Shown one piece after another: positions 56,979 to 64,000 of a DNA stretch of 64,000 bases (positions within the stretch are counted from its first letter, which is position 1; each line of letters begins with the position of its first letter). Below the pieces are notes generated by a model. That model did no database searches and had not been told where the DNA came from. It saw only the letters and a program-made list of their open reading frames with translations. Source of the DNA: Streptomyces avidinii (GTDB lineage: Bacteria; Actinomycetota; Actinomycetes; Streptomycetales; Streptomycetaceae); contig NZ_BMVL01000006.1 of the NCBI RefSeq assembly GCF_014650695.1, forward strand, positions 248,001 to 312,000, in the 5' to 3' direction. The translations under genes were made by a program, and so were the position numbers.

Positions 56979-57000
56979 GTGATGGCAACGTTGCCATCAC
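56979..57000. promoter_or_regulatory. Perfect 22-bp LacI-family operator candidate
   Basis: Half-site GTGATGGCAAC followed directly by its reverse complement, centred on the CG between 56989 and 56990 (AACGTT core). The central AACGTT and the flanking palindrome are typical of LacI/GalR-family operators of sugar uptake genes. It lies upstream of the orphan sugar-binding gene; no LacI-type gene is in the window. Confidence 0.72.
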
Positions 57001-57085
57001 TGTGCGCATTCGCACATTCAGGCCTTTCAGTGGCAATCCACCATCATTGATTCCCCTGCAACGATTCAACTTATGAATCGAAAGC

Positions 57086-57331
57086 TCAGCCGGTCGATAC
57101 CGGCCGAACCCGGACCCGTGAGGCGGGCTCCTGATGGCCGCCGCTCGCGATCATGCGCACGTCGCCCTGGTCGCTGATCTCCGCCTGGACGATGCCGGTT
57201 TCGTCGGCGTAGATCGGGTGGCCGCCGGGTCCGGACCGGTCGGTGCGGTGCACGAGGACCGTTTCCTCTCCACCCGGTGCCGCATGCTCGGGGGCGACGA
57301 AAACCAGTTCGTACGTGCTGTCCCGTCCCAT
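57086..57331 (-). CDS. DUF6296-like small protein
   Basis: An 81-aa soluble protein: DSTYELVFVAPEHAAPGGEE, TVLVHRTDRSGPGGHPIYAD, ETGIVQAEISDQGDVRMIAS, GGHQ. The TGIVxAEISDxGDVRM pattern matches small actinobacterial proteins classed as DUF6296, of unknown function. ATG 57331 has GAGGAGG upstream. It stands alone. Confidence 0.7.
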   Translation of the reverse strand: MGRDSTYELVFVAPEHAAPGGEETVLVHRTDRSGPGGHPIYADETGIVQAEISDQGDVRMIASGGHQEPASRVRVRPVSTG

Positions 57332-57828
57332 TGCGGCCTCCTCTGCGCCCGACACCTTCGGGGCGACTGGTTCCACCGGCGGGCGAATGCCCTTTCCGTC
57401 CCATTATCGGGCAGAGCACGGCTGCCGCCCGCGCGGCACCCCGAGTCCGGCAGAACACCAGAACCATCTGCGCGAGCGTGTCCGAAGAAACGGTGCGAGC
57501 GGCTGTTACGAGGCCCTGAACCCGTTCGGCGCAGGGCCGGAACATGTCGCGGGGCAACGACCTCCCGACAGACGGGCCCCCGACGCCGGGCCTGCCAAGG
57601 CCTGCCGCACCTCTCCCCGCCTTGCGCGTCAGCGTGGAGTTGACATGTGTCCACTACAAGGGACAGTCACCGAAAGGTCCGCATTTTGCAACACGCCCCG
57701 AATTGGTGGCTTTTGATGGCACTTGAGGGCCAGAGTGTGGCTCCTCGGCAGGACGCCGGGAACTGTTCGAAGCCCACCCGCCTCACTCGAGCCGGGCAGG
57801 GCTGCTGTCTGTTGAAGGGGTCATCTTC
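57332..57828. other. Intergenic stretch of about 500 bp without a supported gene
   Basis: Several frames are open but none has family features or a ribosome-binding site. TTGACA occurs at about 57637-57642 without a convincing -10. The frame ending near 57726 reads YKGQSPKGPHFATRPELVAF, faintly like a DUF397 C-terminus, but its N-terminal WxKSSYS motif is missing. Third-position bias weakens and A/T content rises after 57640. Confidence 0.5.
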
Positions 57829-58314
57829 ATGTCTGCTTCTCTCGCCACCCGCCGGGTCGTTGCCGCATTCCTGGCCGCAGGCGCCCTGGTCGGCGCCGCT
57901 GCCCTCCCGGCCACCGCTGACGACCACCGGCGCGACCGCGACCACCGGGCCCCGCAGTCCTCGATCGTGATCAGCGACGTCCAGTACGGCAGCGGCGGCC
58001 GCGACCGCTCCGCCCAGGCGCTCAACCGGGAATGGGTCGAGGTGAAGAACACCGGCCGCCACGGCGTCAACCTGCGCGGCTTCACCCTCACCGACCGCCA
58101 GGGCAACCGCTACCGCTTCGCCGACTTCCGCCTCGACGGCCGCTCCAGCGTCAAGGTCCACACGGGCCAGGGCCGCGACACCCGCCGCGACGTCTACCAG
58201 GACCGCCGCCACCAGATCTGGGACGAGCGCGACACCGCCACCCTGCGCGACAACCGCGGCAACGTCGTCGACAGCGACTCCTGGAACGGCCGCCGGCACC
58301 ACCGCAACGGCTGA
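57829..58314 (+). CDS. Secreted lamin-tail-domain protein
   Basis: A 161-aa exported protein: signal TRRVVAAFLAAGALVGAAAL with cleavage near TADDH, then a lamin-tail (LTD) beta-sandwich: IVISDVQYGSGGRD, NREWVEVKNTGRHGVNLRGF, TLTDRQGNRYRFADFRLDGR and RDTATLRDNRGNVVDSDSW. Stand-alone secreted LTD proteins are common in Streptomyces with unknown roles. The domain is Arg/Asp-rich. Start and AAGGGG site are clear. A 17-bp hairpin follows. Confidence 0.88.
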   Translation: MSASLATRRVVAAFLAAGALVGAAALPATADDHRRDRDHRAPQSSIVISDVQYGSGGRDRSAQALNREWVEVKNTGRHGVNLRGFTLTDRQGNRYRFADFRLDGRSSVKVHTGQGRDTRRDVYQDRRHQIWDERDTATLRDNRGNVVDSDSWNGRRHHRNG

Positions 58315-58327
58315 CCCGGCCGTCCGT

Positions 58328-58366
58328 CGTGCCCGCACCCCCGCGCGAGGCGGGGGTGCGGGCACG
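58328..58366. terminator. 17-bp perfect hairpin
   Basis: Arms 58328-58344 (CGTGCCCGCACCCCCGC) and 58350-58366, 5-nt loop, just after the lamin-tail gene. Confidence 0.85.
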
Positions 58367-58462
58367 CCCGTGTTCCAGGACACGGCGCGATAATCGGCGG
58401 CGACTGTCAGTGGTGGGTGGCAGGATCAACGGCGGTGATCCGACCACCTACAGGGGGCAGGT

Positions 58463-58732
58463 ATGGGGAGCACGACGTTCGAATGGCCGCGCGGTGCAGA
58501 GGCGGGGGACACGGCGGCGCTGGAGCTGTGGCTCGCCGTGCACGGCTGGGAGGTCGACCCGACGGTGTTCATGGCCGGTGGTCTCGGCCCGGCCGTGCAG
58601 GTGCAGCCGATCGGAGCGGCCGGCCAGGACGAGGAACCCGGGCTGCTGATCCTCCCGGGCGAGACCGTGGAGTACGCGCAGGACCGGATGCGGATAGCCA
58701 CCCGGGCCACCGTCGTGGCCGGCTGCGGCTGA
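58463..58732 (+). CDS. Small hypothetical protein
   Basis: An 89-aa soluble, acidic protein: TFEWPRGAEAGDTAALELWL, AVHGWEVDPTVFMAGGLGPA, VQVQPIGAAGQDEEPGLLIL and PGETVEYAQDRMRIATRATV. It is folded-looking (mixed alpha/beta) with no recognised family. ATG 58463 has GGGGGCAGG upstream. The ABC exporter operon starts 82 bp downstream on the same strand. Confidence 0.65.
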   Translation: MGSTTFEWPRGAEAGDTAALELWLAVHGWEVDPTVFMAGGLGPAVQVQPIGAAGQDEEPGLLILPGETVEYAQDRMRIATRATVVAGCG

Positions 58733-58814
58733 CGGGGCCGTCGGCGGGCCGACCTTCAGTGGTGTGGGTCACAGTGGAAGGGATGCCGAATCCTGCGCCG
58801 AACGAGGTGATCCC

Positions 58815-59831
58815 GTGAGGTACGCGATCCAGGCCGAGGGCTTGGCCAAGCGGTTCAAGGAGACCCGTGCGCTGGCCGGGGTGGACCTTGCAGTTCCGGC
58901 GGGTACCGTGCTCGGTCTCCTCGGTCCCAACGGCGCGGGAAAGACGACCGCCGTCCGTATCTTCGCCACGCTGCTGCGCCCGGACGAGGGCCGGGCCGAG
59001 GTGGGCGGGCACGACGTGGTGCGGGAGGCGGGCCGGGTCCGCTCCCTCATCGGGCTGACCGGGCAGTACGCGGCCGTCGACGAGAACATGAGCGGCACGG
59101 AGAACCTGCTGATGATCGGGCGCCTGCTCGGCATGTCGCGCGGCGGGGCACGTGCCCGCTCCGCCGAGCTGCTCGACCGGTTTCATCTGAGTGACGCGGC
59201 GGGGCGGGCCGTGAAGACCTACTCGGGCGGTATGAGGCGGCGTCTCGACCTCGCGGCCAGCCTGGTCGGGCGGCCGCAGATCCTCTTCCTGGACGAGCCG
59301 ACCACCGGGCTCGATCCGCACAGCCGCGGTGAGGTGTGGGACATGCTGCGCCTCCTGGTGGCGGAGGGCATGACCACGCTGCTGACCACGCAGTATCTGG
59401 ACGAGGCGGACCGGCTCGCCGACAGCATCGTGGTGATCGACAACGGTCGGGTGATCGCCGGCGGTACGCCGGACGAGCTGAAGGCCCAGGTCGGCGGTCA
59501 GGTCCTGCACCTGCGCCCGGTCCGCCCCGCCGATCTCGACGCGGCGCACGCCCTGGTCGCGGAGGAGGCCGGTCCGCAGACCAAGACCGAGGGCGACGGC
59601 ATCCTCGCCCCCGTCAACGATCCGGCGCTCATGCCACGTGTCGTACGCCGGCTCGACCAGTCGGGTATCCCCGTCGGAGAGCTCACTCTGCGTCGTTCCA
59701 CCCTCGACGAGGTGTTCATCGCCCTGACCGGCCACCGTGCCGAGCCGGGCAGCGCTGCTCGGGACGAAGCCGATGACGCCGATGACGCCGATGACGACAG
59801 CGCGTACGCGGAAGCGGGGAGGCCGTCGTGA
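58815..59831 (+). CDS. DrrA-type ABC exporter ATP-binding protein
   Basis: A 338-aa ABC ATPase of the daunorubicin-resistance type. Walker A GPNGAGKTT at 37-45, Q-loop GLTGQYAAVDENMSG, signature YSGGMRRRLDLAASL, Walker B ILFLDEPTTGLD and the switch region LLTTQYLDEADRLAD. The C-terminal extension (about 240-310) is DrrA-like. The very end carries three 9-bp tandem repeats (GCCGATGAC, 59769-59795) giving an acidic DDADDADDD tail. GTG 58815 has GAGGTGA upstream. Coupled to the permease by GTGA. Confidence 0.9.
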   Translation: MRYAIQAEGLAKRFKETRALAGVDLAVPAGTVLGLLGPNGAGKTTAVRIFATLLRPDEGRAEVGGHDVVREAGRVRSLIGLTGQYAAVDENMSGTENLLMIGRLLGMSRGGARARSAELLDRFHLSDAAGRAVKTYSGGMRRRLDLAASLVGRPQILFLDEPTTGLDPHSRGEVWDMLRLLVAEGMTTLLTTQYLDEADRLADSIVVIDNGRVIAGGTPDELKAQVGGQVLHLRPVRPADLDAAHALVAEEAGPQTKTEGDGILAPVNDPALMPRVVRRLDQSGIPVGELTLRRSTLDEVFIALTGHRAEPGSAARDEADDADDADDDSAYAEAGRPS

Positions 59832-60640
59832 CCGGCACGACCCTCACGGACAGCCTGGGCCGCGGCGGAAGGGTGCGGCCCCTGCCCGCCCTGCGGCAGA
59901 CCGCCACCATGGCGTGGCGCAGCCTGGTCTCGGTGAAGCACAATCCGCTGGAGCTCGTCGACTACAGCATCACGCCCATCATGTTCGTGTTCCTGTTCAC
60001 CTACGTCTTCGGCGGGCAGATGGCGGGCTCCCCTCAGGAGTACCTCCAGTACGCGCTTGCCGGGATCATCGTTCAGAACACGCTGTTCATGAGCATGTAT
60101 ACCGCCATGTCGCTGAACACCGACCTGACCAAGGGCGTGTTCGACCGGCTCCGCAGCCTGCCGATCGCCCGTTCGGCCCCGTTGTTCGGGCGGATCGCGG
60201 CCGACCTGGCCAAACAGCTGTGGGCCATGCTCCTGATGATCGCGCTGGGCGTGGTGCTGGGCTTCGAGATAACCGGTGGTCCCCCGGGCTTCATCGGGGC
60301 GGCCCTGCTGCTGCTGACATTCGCCGCGGCCGTGTCGTGGACGGCGGTGCTCATCGGCATGGTGGCCGGGGACCCGGAGAAGGTGCAGGTCTACGCCTTC
60401 ACCTTCATCTTCCCGCTCACCTTCACGAGCAGCGCGTTCGTCGAGGTCGACACCATGCCCGGGTGGCTCCAGGCATGGGTCGAGGTCAACCCCGTGACGC
60501 ATCTGTCGGACGCCTTCCGCGGGTTGCTGCTCGGCACTCCGGCGGGCGGACCGATCCTCTGGTCGCTGCTCTGGGCGGCGGGCATCACCGCGGTCTTCAT
60601 GCCCCTGGCGCTGCGCGCCTATCGCTCCGAGAGCCACTGA
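59828..60640 (+). CDS. DrrB-type ABC exporter permease
   Basis: A 270-aa ABC-2 permease with six helices: ITPIMFVFLFTYVFGGQMAG, YLQYALAGIIVQNTLFMSMY, LWAMLLMIALGVVLGFEI, GFIGAALLLLTFAAAVSWTA and YAFTFIFPLTFTSSAFVEVD, with the ABC-2 coupling-region motif GVFDRLRSLPIARSAPLFGR. It forms an exporter with the upstream ATPase, probably for an antibiotic-like amphipathic drug. Its GTG overlaps the ATPase stop. No biosynthetic genes adjoin. Confidence 0.9.
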   Translation: MTGTTLTDSLGRGGRVRPLPALRQTATMAWRSLVSVKHNPLELVDYSITPIMFVFLFTYVFGGQMAGSPQEYLQYALAGIIVQNTLFMSMYTAMSLNTDLTKGVFDRLRSLPIARSAPLFGRIAADLAKQLWAMLLMIALGVVLGFEITGGPPGFIGAALLLLTFAAAVSWTAVLIGMVAGDPEKVQVYAFTFIFPLTFTSSAFVEVDTMPGWLQAWVEVNPVTHLSDAFRGLLLGTPAGGPILWSLLWAAGITAVFMPLALRAYRSESH

Positions 60641-60650
60641 GCGACGGGCC

Positions 60651-60671
60651 CCGGACCCGACCCGGGTCCGG
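60651..60671. terminator. 8-bp hairpin at convergent ends
   Basis: CCGGACCC (60651-60658) and GGGTCCGG (60664-60671) around a 5-nt loop, between the exporter permease and the LD-carboxypeptidase genes. Confidence 0.6.
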
Positions 60672-60707
60672 CTCGACCCCGGTTCCTCATCCGGCTCCCG
60701 ATGCGGT

Positions 60708-61751
60708 TCAGTAGGTGACGACGATCCTGCGTGCCGGGCCGTCCACCCGGATGCGGCCTCCGACGGGGACCACGAGTTGCGGGTCGGTGTGGCCGAGGTC
60801 GACGTCGAACACGACCATGGTGTCGGGGGCGTACTGCTGGAGGGCCCTCAGGACGGCCTCGCGCTGTTGCAGCCGGAAGCCGGCCTTGCCCTGGGCATCC
60901 AGGCGGTTCTCGAAGGACCAGCTCTTCGCCCTGCCCATGAGCAGCGCGGGGAACTGTCGCAGCAACCCGCGTTCACCCATGCTCCGCAGGATCCGGTACA
61001 CCTCTTCGGCGCGCGGCATCTCCTCGGACGTCTCCAGGAAGAGCACGTTGCCGGCGTAGGTCTCGGCCGGTTGCACCGCCCGGTCGGCCATCAGCATCCA
61101 GGAGATGACCTCCAGGTTGCCGCCCCAGCCGATGCCCTCGACGACGCGATCGGCGTAGTGCCAGGACCAGCCGTCGGCCGGTTCCATGTGCGGCTCGGAC
61201 GCGAAGGTGTGCGGGTCGTCCCACGGGCCGTTGACGTCTCCGTAGCTGCTTGCCGAGGTGAGCTCGAACTCGCCCGAGGTGAACAGCGCCGCCCGGAGCG
61301 AGGCGGCGGTCGACGGGTGCAGCGCGCCGGGCCGCCCGAGCTCGACCATGACCGAGCCGCCGTGGTAGCCGACGATCCCCAAGTCCCGGAGGAACAAGAG
61401 CAGGTTGGTGTTGTCGCTGTAGCCGAAGAACGGCTTGGGACCGGCCCGCAGCAGGTCGCGGTCGAGGTGGGGAAGGACGGCGATCTGGTCGTCGCCGCCA
61501 ATGCTGGCGATCACCGCCTTGATCTCCGGGTCCGCGAAGGCCGCGTGGATGTCCGCGGCCCGCTCCTCGGGCGTCGCACCCACCCTCCGGGTCGTCGGAT
61601 ACTCCACCACCTTCAGTCCGAAGTCCTCCTGGAGTCGACGCACGCCCAACTCGTAGGGCAGCGGAAACAGGCCGGGGAGGCCGGACGAGGGAGACAGCAC
61701 TGCGACCCGGTCTCCGGGACGGGGCTTCGTGGGATAGCGAGGATCTGACAT
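60708..61751 (-). CDS. S66-family LD-carboxypeptidase (MccF-like)
   Basis: A 347-aa cytoplasmic-type serine peptidase of the LdcA/MccF family: RPGDRVAVLSPSSGLPG, IKAVIASIGGDDQIAVLPHL, the nucleophile Ser112 in PKPFFGYSDNTNLLLF, GNVLFLETSEEMPRAEEVYR and the His of DLGHTDPQLVVPVGGRIR. Members recycle peptidoglycan tetrapeptides, or in MccF-type enzymes cleave peptide-nucleotide antibiotics. ATG 61751 is the family-like start. It is divergent from the NlpC/P60 gene, another cell-wall peptidase, across 285 bp. Confidence 0.88.
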   Translation of the reverse strand: MSDPRYPTKPRPGDRVAVLSPSSGLPGLFPLPYELGVRRLQEDFGLKVVEYPTTRRVGATPEERAADIHAAFADPEIKAVIASIGGDDQIAVLPHLDRDLLRAGPKPFFGYSDNTNLLLFLRDLGIVGYHGGSVMVELGRPGALHPSTAASLRAALFTSGEFELTSASSYGDVNGPWDDPHTFASEPHMEPADGWSWHYADRVVEGIGWGGNLEVISWMLMADRAVQPAETYAGNVLFLETSEEMPRAEEVYRILRSMGERGLLRQFPALLMGRAKSWSFENRLDAQGKAGFRLQQREAVLRALQQYAPDTMVVFDVDLGHTDPQLVVPVGGRIRVDGPARRIVVTY

Positions 61752-62036
61752 CCGATGATCATAGAAGTCTGCGGATCGGCCGTCACGGGCCCCTGCGCGC
61801 ACGGCTACACGCGCGACTAAACCCGCCATTTCGGGCATATGCGTCGGATAGTCATCCATGCCGATGATCTCGAATCGAATGCAAAATCGAGACAAATACC
61901 ACTGTGTCCGACACGGTTCGGCGCGTCACGTCGGAGAAAACTGGTCCGCCGTCAGAGCCATGACGCATCCGACCGAGAACAGGACCACGACCACTGACCT
62001 GACTGTTACCTGCCAACCGATTGCGGAGGTGTCACG

Positions 62037-62534
62037 ATGTCCTGCTTCAGGACCGACTTCCGAAAGACCCCCAAGGGCCTTCCCCCCACGTTCTGTTGCC
62101 CCAGAGCCCGCGCCGTCCTCTCCCTGCTCCTCCTGACGGCCGCCGCCCTCAGCGGCCCCGCGACCCCGGCGCACGCCACCGCCCCGTATGGCGCCAGAGC
62201 CGTCGCGGTGGCCGCCTCCAAACAGGGCTCGCCGTATGCCTACGGCGCCACCGGCCCAAAGCGCTTCGACTGTTCGGGCCTCACCCTCTACGCCTTCAAG
62301 AAGGCGGGCAAGCGTCTCCCACGCACCGCCGACCAGCAGTACGAGCACACCCGCCACATCCCCGAGGCCGATCGCGCGGCCGGTGACCTGGTCTTCTTCC
62401 CGAGCGGCGCGACCATGACCCACGTCGGGATCTACGCCGGCGACAACCGGATCTGGCACGCCCCACGCCCCGGCACCCGGGTGCGGCTGGAGCGGATCTG
62501 GAGCTCAGCGGTCCGTTATGGGCGGGCCACCTGA
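62037..62534 (+). CDS. Secreted NlpC/P60 endopeptidase
   Basis: A 165-aa exported cysteine peptidase: signal (ARAVLSLLLLTAAALSGPAT), then a minimal NlpC/P60 domain with catalytic Cys79 (KRFDCSGLTLYAFKKAG), His129 (TMTHVGIYAG) and His141 (RIWHAPRPG). There is no additional coiled-coil or LysM region. It cleaves peptidoglycan stem-peptide cross-links. ATG 62037 has GGAGG upstream. Its 3' end overlaps the MFS gene by 19 bp. Confidence 0.9.
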   Translation: MSCFRTDFRKTPKGLPPTFCCPRARAVLSLLLLTAAALSGPATPAHATAPYGARAVAVAASKQGSPYAYGATGPKRFDCSGLTLYAFKKAGKRLPRTADQQYEHTRHIPEADRAAGDLVFFPSGATMTHVGIYAGDNRIWHAPRPGTRVRLERIWSSAVRYGRAT

Positions 62535-63823
62535 TCGGGCGCCCGGCCGGTCCGGCTCCGGCCGTCCCGGTGGTCCTGGTCTCCCGCCGCTGCCGCGGCC
62601 GGTCCGGGGCCGGCGGACAGCCTGCGGACCGCCCACACGCTCGGGGCGAGCAGCAGCACCAGACTCGCCGCGGTCATCAGTACCGCACTCCAGAGAAGGA
62701 CGGTTTCCGTGCCGAGGGAGGTCGCGGCGGCACCCACGACGAGGTAGCCCAGCGGCACGGACATGAGCTCACCGGCCGAGCTGAAGGAGCTGACCCGCCC
62801 GAGCACCTCGGCCGGCAGATGTTCCTGCACGGCGGTGCTCCAGCACACGATCGCGATGTCGAGACCGATGCCCGCCAGGACGGCCGCCCCCGCGAGCACG
62901 GCCAGCGGCGCGCCCTCGGCGAGCGCGACGAGGGGCAGCGCGAGCGGCACGTTGGCGCACACGCACGCGACCATGATCCTGGACGGTTTCCAGGTGAGCG
63001 AAACGATTCCGCCCAGGAACAGGCCTGCCGCGAAGGCCCCTTGGACGATGCCCCAGGAGGGCGCGCCCAGCCGGCCGTTCACCGCCACGACAGGGCCGAG
63101 GAGTTGATAACCGCCGAGCCAGAGGGCGACGACCACCGTCCCGGACAGCACATAGGACCAGACCCAGAAGAGACGGGAGAACTCCTGCCAGCCATCCTTG
63201 AAGTCGCGGAAGACTGAAGCCGGCGTCTTGGCGGGTCCGGACACGCCGAGACGGCTGCAGAGGAGGGCCGCGACCGCGAAACTGGCGGCGTCCCAGCCCA
63301 GGGTCAGCTCAGGCCCGACCAGTGCGACGAGGGCGCCGCCGACCGCCGGCGCGAGGATGCGGATCAGGTTGCTGGGCAACCGCATCAGCGCGTTCGCCTG
63401 CTGCAGCTCGCCGGGATCGACGAGCTGCGGCAGCACACTGTTCATGGCGGGCTGGGTCAACGCCGACGCACAGCCCGCCAGCGCCGCGAACAGGGCGATC
63501 CGCCCTGTCGTGGCCGCGCCGGAAACCACGAGGAGGGCGACGCAGCCCTGAGTGACAGCCGGTACCAAGTTGCCGAACACCATGACCCGTTGGCGGGAGA
63601 ACCGGTCCGCGATCACTCCTCCGACGAGGAGCAGGACGAGCTGCGGAGCGGTGTTGGCAGCGAGGACGATGGCCAGGGATGCCGGGCCGCTGTCGAATCC
63701 GAGTACCGCGAAGGCCAGGGCCACGGGGGCCATCGCCGTTCCGCTCATCGAGACGAGCCGTGCCAGAAGAAAGAGCCTGAACGGCTTGTGCCGCAGTGTG
63801 GAGAGGGATCCCTGTCGAACCAT
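62516..63823 (-). CDS. MFS exporter (EntS/MFS_3-like)
   Basis: A 435-aa major-facilitator protein with about twelve helices. Family motifs include LFLLARLVSMSGTAMAPVAL in helix 1, GGVIADRFSRQRVM (motif A) and NSVLPQLVDPGELQQANALM, as in EntS/MFS_3 drug or siderophore exporters. The cytoplasmic C-terminus (about 40 residues) is Gly/Arg/Asp-rich. ATG 63823 is used, with no strong ribosome-binding site. Substrate unknown. Convergent overlap with the NlpC/P60 gene. Confidence 0.87.
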   Translation of the reverse strand: MVRQGSLSTLRHKPFRLFLLARLVSMSGTAMAPVALAFAVLGFDSGPASLAIVLAANTAPQLVLLLVGGVIADRFSRQRVMVFGNLVPAVTQGCVALLVVSGAATTGRIALFAALAGCASALTQPAMNSVLPQLVDPGELQQANALMRLPSNLIRILAPAVGGALVALVGPELTLGWDAASFAVAALLCSRLGVSGPAKTPASVFRDFKDGWQEFSRLFWVWSYVLSGTVVVALWLGGYQLLGPVVAVNGRLGAPSWGIVQGAFAAGLFLGGIVSLTWKPSRIMVACVCANVPLALPLVALAEGAPLAVLAGAAVLAGIGLDIAIVCWSTAVQEHLPAEVLGRVSSFSSAGELMSVPLGYLVVGAAATSLGTETVLLWSAVLMTAASLVLLLAPSVWAVRRLSAGPGPAAAAAGDQDHRDGRSRTGRAPDQVARP

Positions 63824-63888
63824 TCCACGGAGCCTAACCTGCCCTGCGACGCCGCTCGTTCACCCCGTCGGGCCGGAACTCCCCGGTC

Positions 63889-64000
63889 TCAGAGCGATTC
63901 GCCGGGCCGCAGGTACCGGTATCCGTGGTCGGTCTCCTCGGCGAGCCAGCCGTTGACGCCGGCGAGGCCCCGCTCGTTGATCTGGGCGTCATGGATGGCG
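63889..64000 (-). CDS. 3' end of a gene entering from beyond the window
   Basis: The last 36 codons before TGA 63891-63889 read AIHDAQINERGLAGVNGWLA, then EETDHGYRYLRPGESL. Codon use fits real coding sequence. No family can be assigned from this fragment. Confidence 0.6.
   Translation of the reverse strand, partial: AIHDAQINERGLAGVNGWLAEETDHGYRYLRPGESL

Noticed and set aside
57544..57726. Frame with a C-terminus faintly like DUF397
   Set aside because: The defining N-terminal WxKSSYS motif and a ribosome-binding site are absent; similarity over 20 residues is too weak.
61752..62036. Possible c-di-AMP (ydaO-type) riboswitch before the NlpC/P60 gene, a known association in actinomycetes
   Set aside because: The leader is only about 140-280 nt, lacks recognisable conserved cores of that class, and shows only a short TCTCGA/TCGAGA repeat.
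1..64000. tRNA, rRNA, CRISPR arrays, transposases and integrases
   Set aside because: No cloverleaf or conserved rRNA segments, no spaced repeats and no DDE or recombinase-type protein were seen; local tandem repeats are short and inside genes.

Overview
The window is about 73% G+C, its genes use G/C in third codon positions, and GTG starts, 4-bp ATGA/GTGA stop-start overlaps and long GC-rich hairpins at convergent gene ends are common. Together with a WhiB-like protein, several SigB/F-type sigma factors, DUF1206/DUF6328/DUF6131 membrane proteins and a tripeptidyl-aminopeptidase-type hydrolase, this points to a Streptomyces-like actinomycete. The content is accessory and stress-related rather than core: no rRNA, tRNA, ribosomal protein or replication gene was seen, and several genes are decayed.

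Layout. 0-2.3 kb: a VOC protein, a frameshifted intradiol dioxygenase, and a YbaK-type deacylase whose 5' end abuts the remnant of a glycolipid-binding gene. 2.3-13.4 kb: the signalling core, with an ANTAR/GAF/PAS/PP2C phosphatase translationally coupled to a soluble 1342-aa hybrid kinase carrying five 92-residue HAMP repeats, then RsbW-like ATPases, STAS antagonists and a SigB-type sigma operon that includes a MEDS-ATPase fusion. 13.4-27.6 kb: an NDH-2-type dehydrogenase and many small stress-type membrane or soluble proteins (DUF4230, SRPBCC, DUF1206, VanZ, YihY, DUF6328, YbdK ligase, CsbD, DUF6131, PRC-barrel, DoxX, a GntR operon), with several pseudogenes. 27.6-39.2 kb: a second PP2C phosphatase, a tandem DUF4139 pair, a TetR-controlled quinone reductase-like gene, secreted hydrolases and a WhiB protein. 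39.2-42.4 kb: an MscS channel, another RsbW-like ATPase, a second SigB-type sigma and a winged-helix protein. 42.4-48.6 kb: DUF2071, a sortase, and a copper operon (small membrane protein, P1B ATPase, PCuAC-like chaperone). 48.7-55.5 kb: a nucleotidyltransferase/BON-like/metallophosphoesterase operon, a third sigma factor with its own STAS and ATPase, HAD and DJ-1 proteins, and a second YbdK ligase. 55.5-64 kb: an orphan sugar-binding lipoprotein with a perfect LacI-type palindrome, a lamin-tail secreted protein, a DrrAB-type ABC exporter, an LD-carboxypeptidase, an NlpC/P60 protein and an MFS exporter.

How the parts fit. Three sigma factors, five RsbW-like ATPases, three STAS proteins and two PP2C phosphatases lie within 50 kb. 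That is a dense partner-switching network, and its likely outputs are also here: nine upstream regions carry a GNNT / 14-17 nt / GGGTA-type element resembling the Streptomyces SigB-class promoter. The best candidates for something undescribed are the HAMP-array kinase coupled to an ANTAR-PP2C protein, a STAS protein lacking the phosphorylatable residue beside a MEDS-ATPase, and an apparently leaderless 18-codon ORF overlapping the start of an anti-sigma-type gene. Five loci in the first 28 kb are frameshifted or truncated. Some of those shifts lie in short G, C or CG runs, so sequencing error has to be excluded before they are called true decay.
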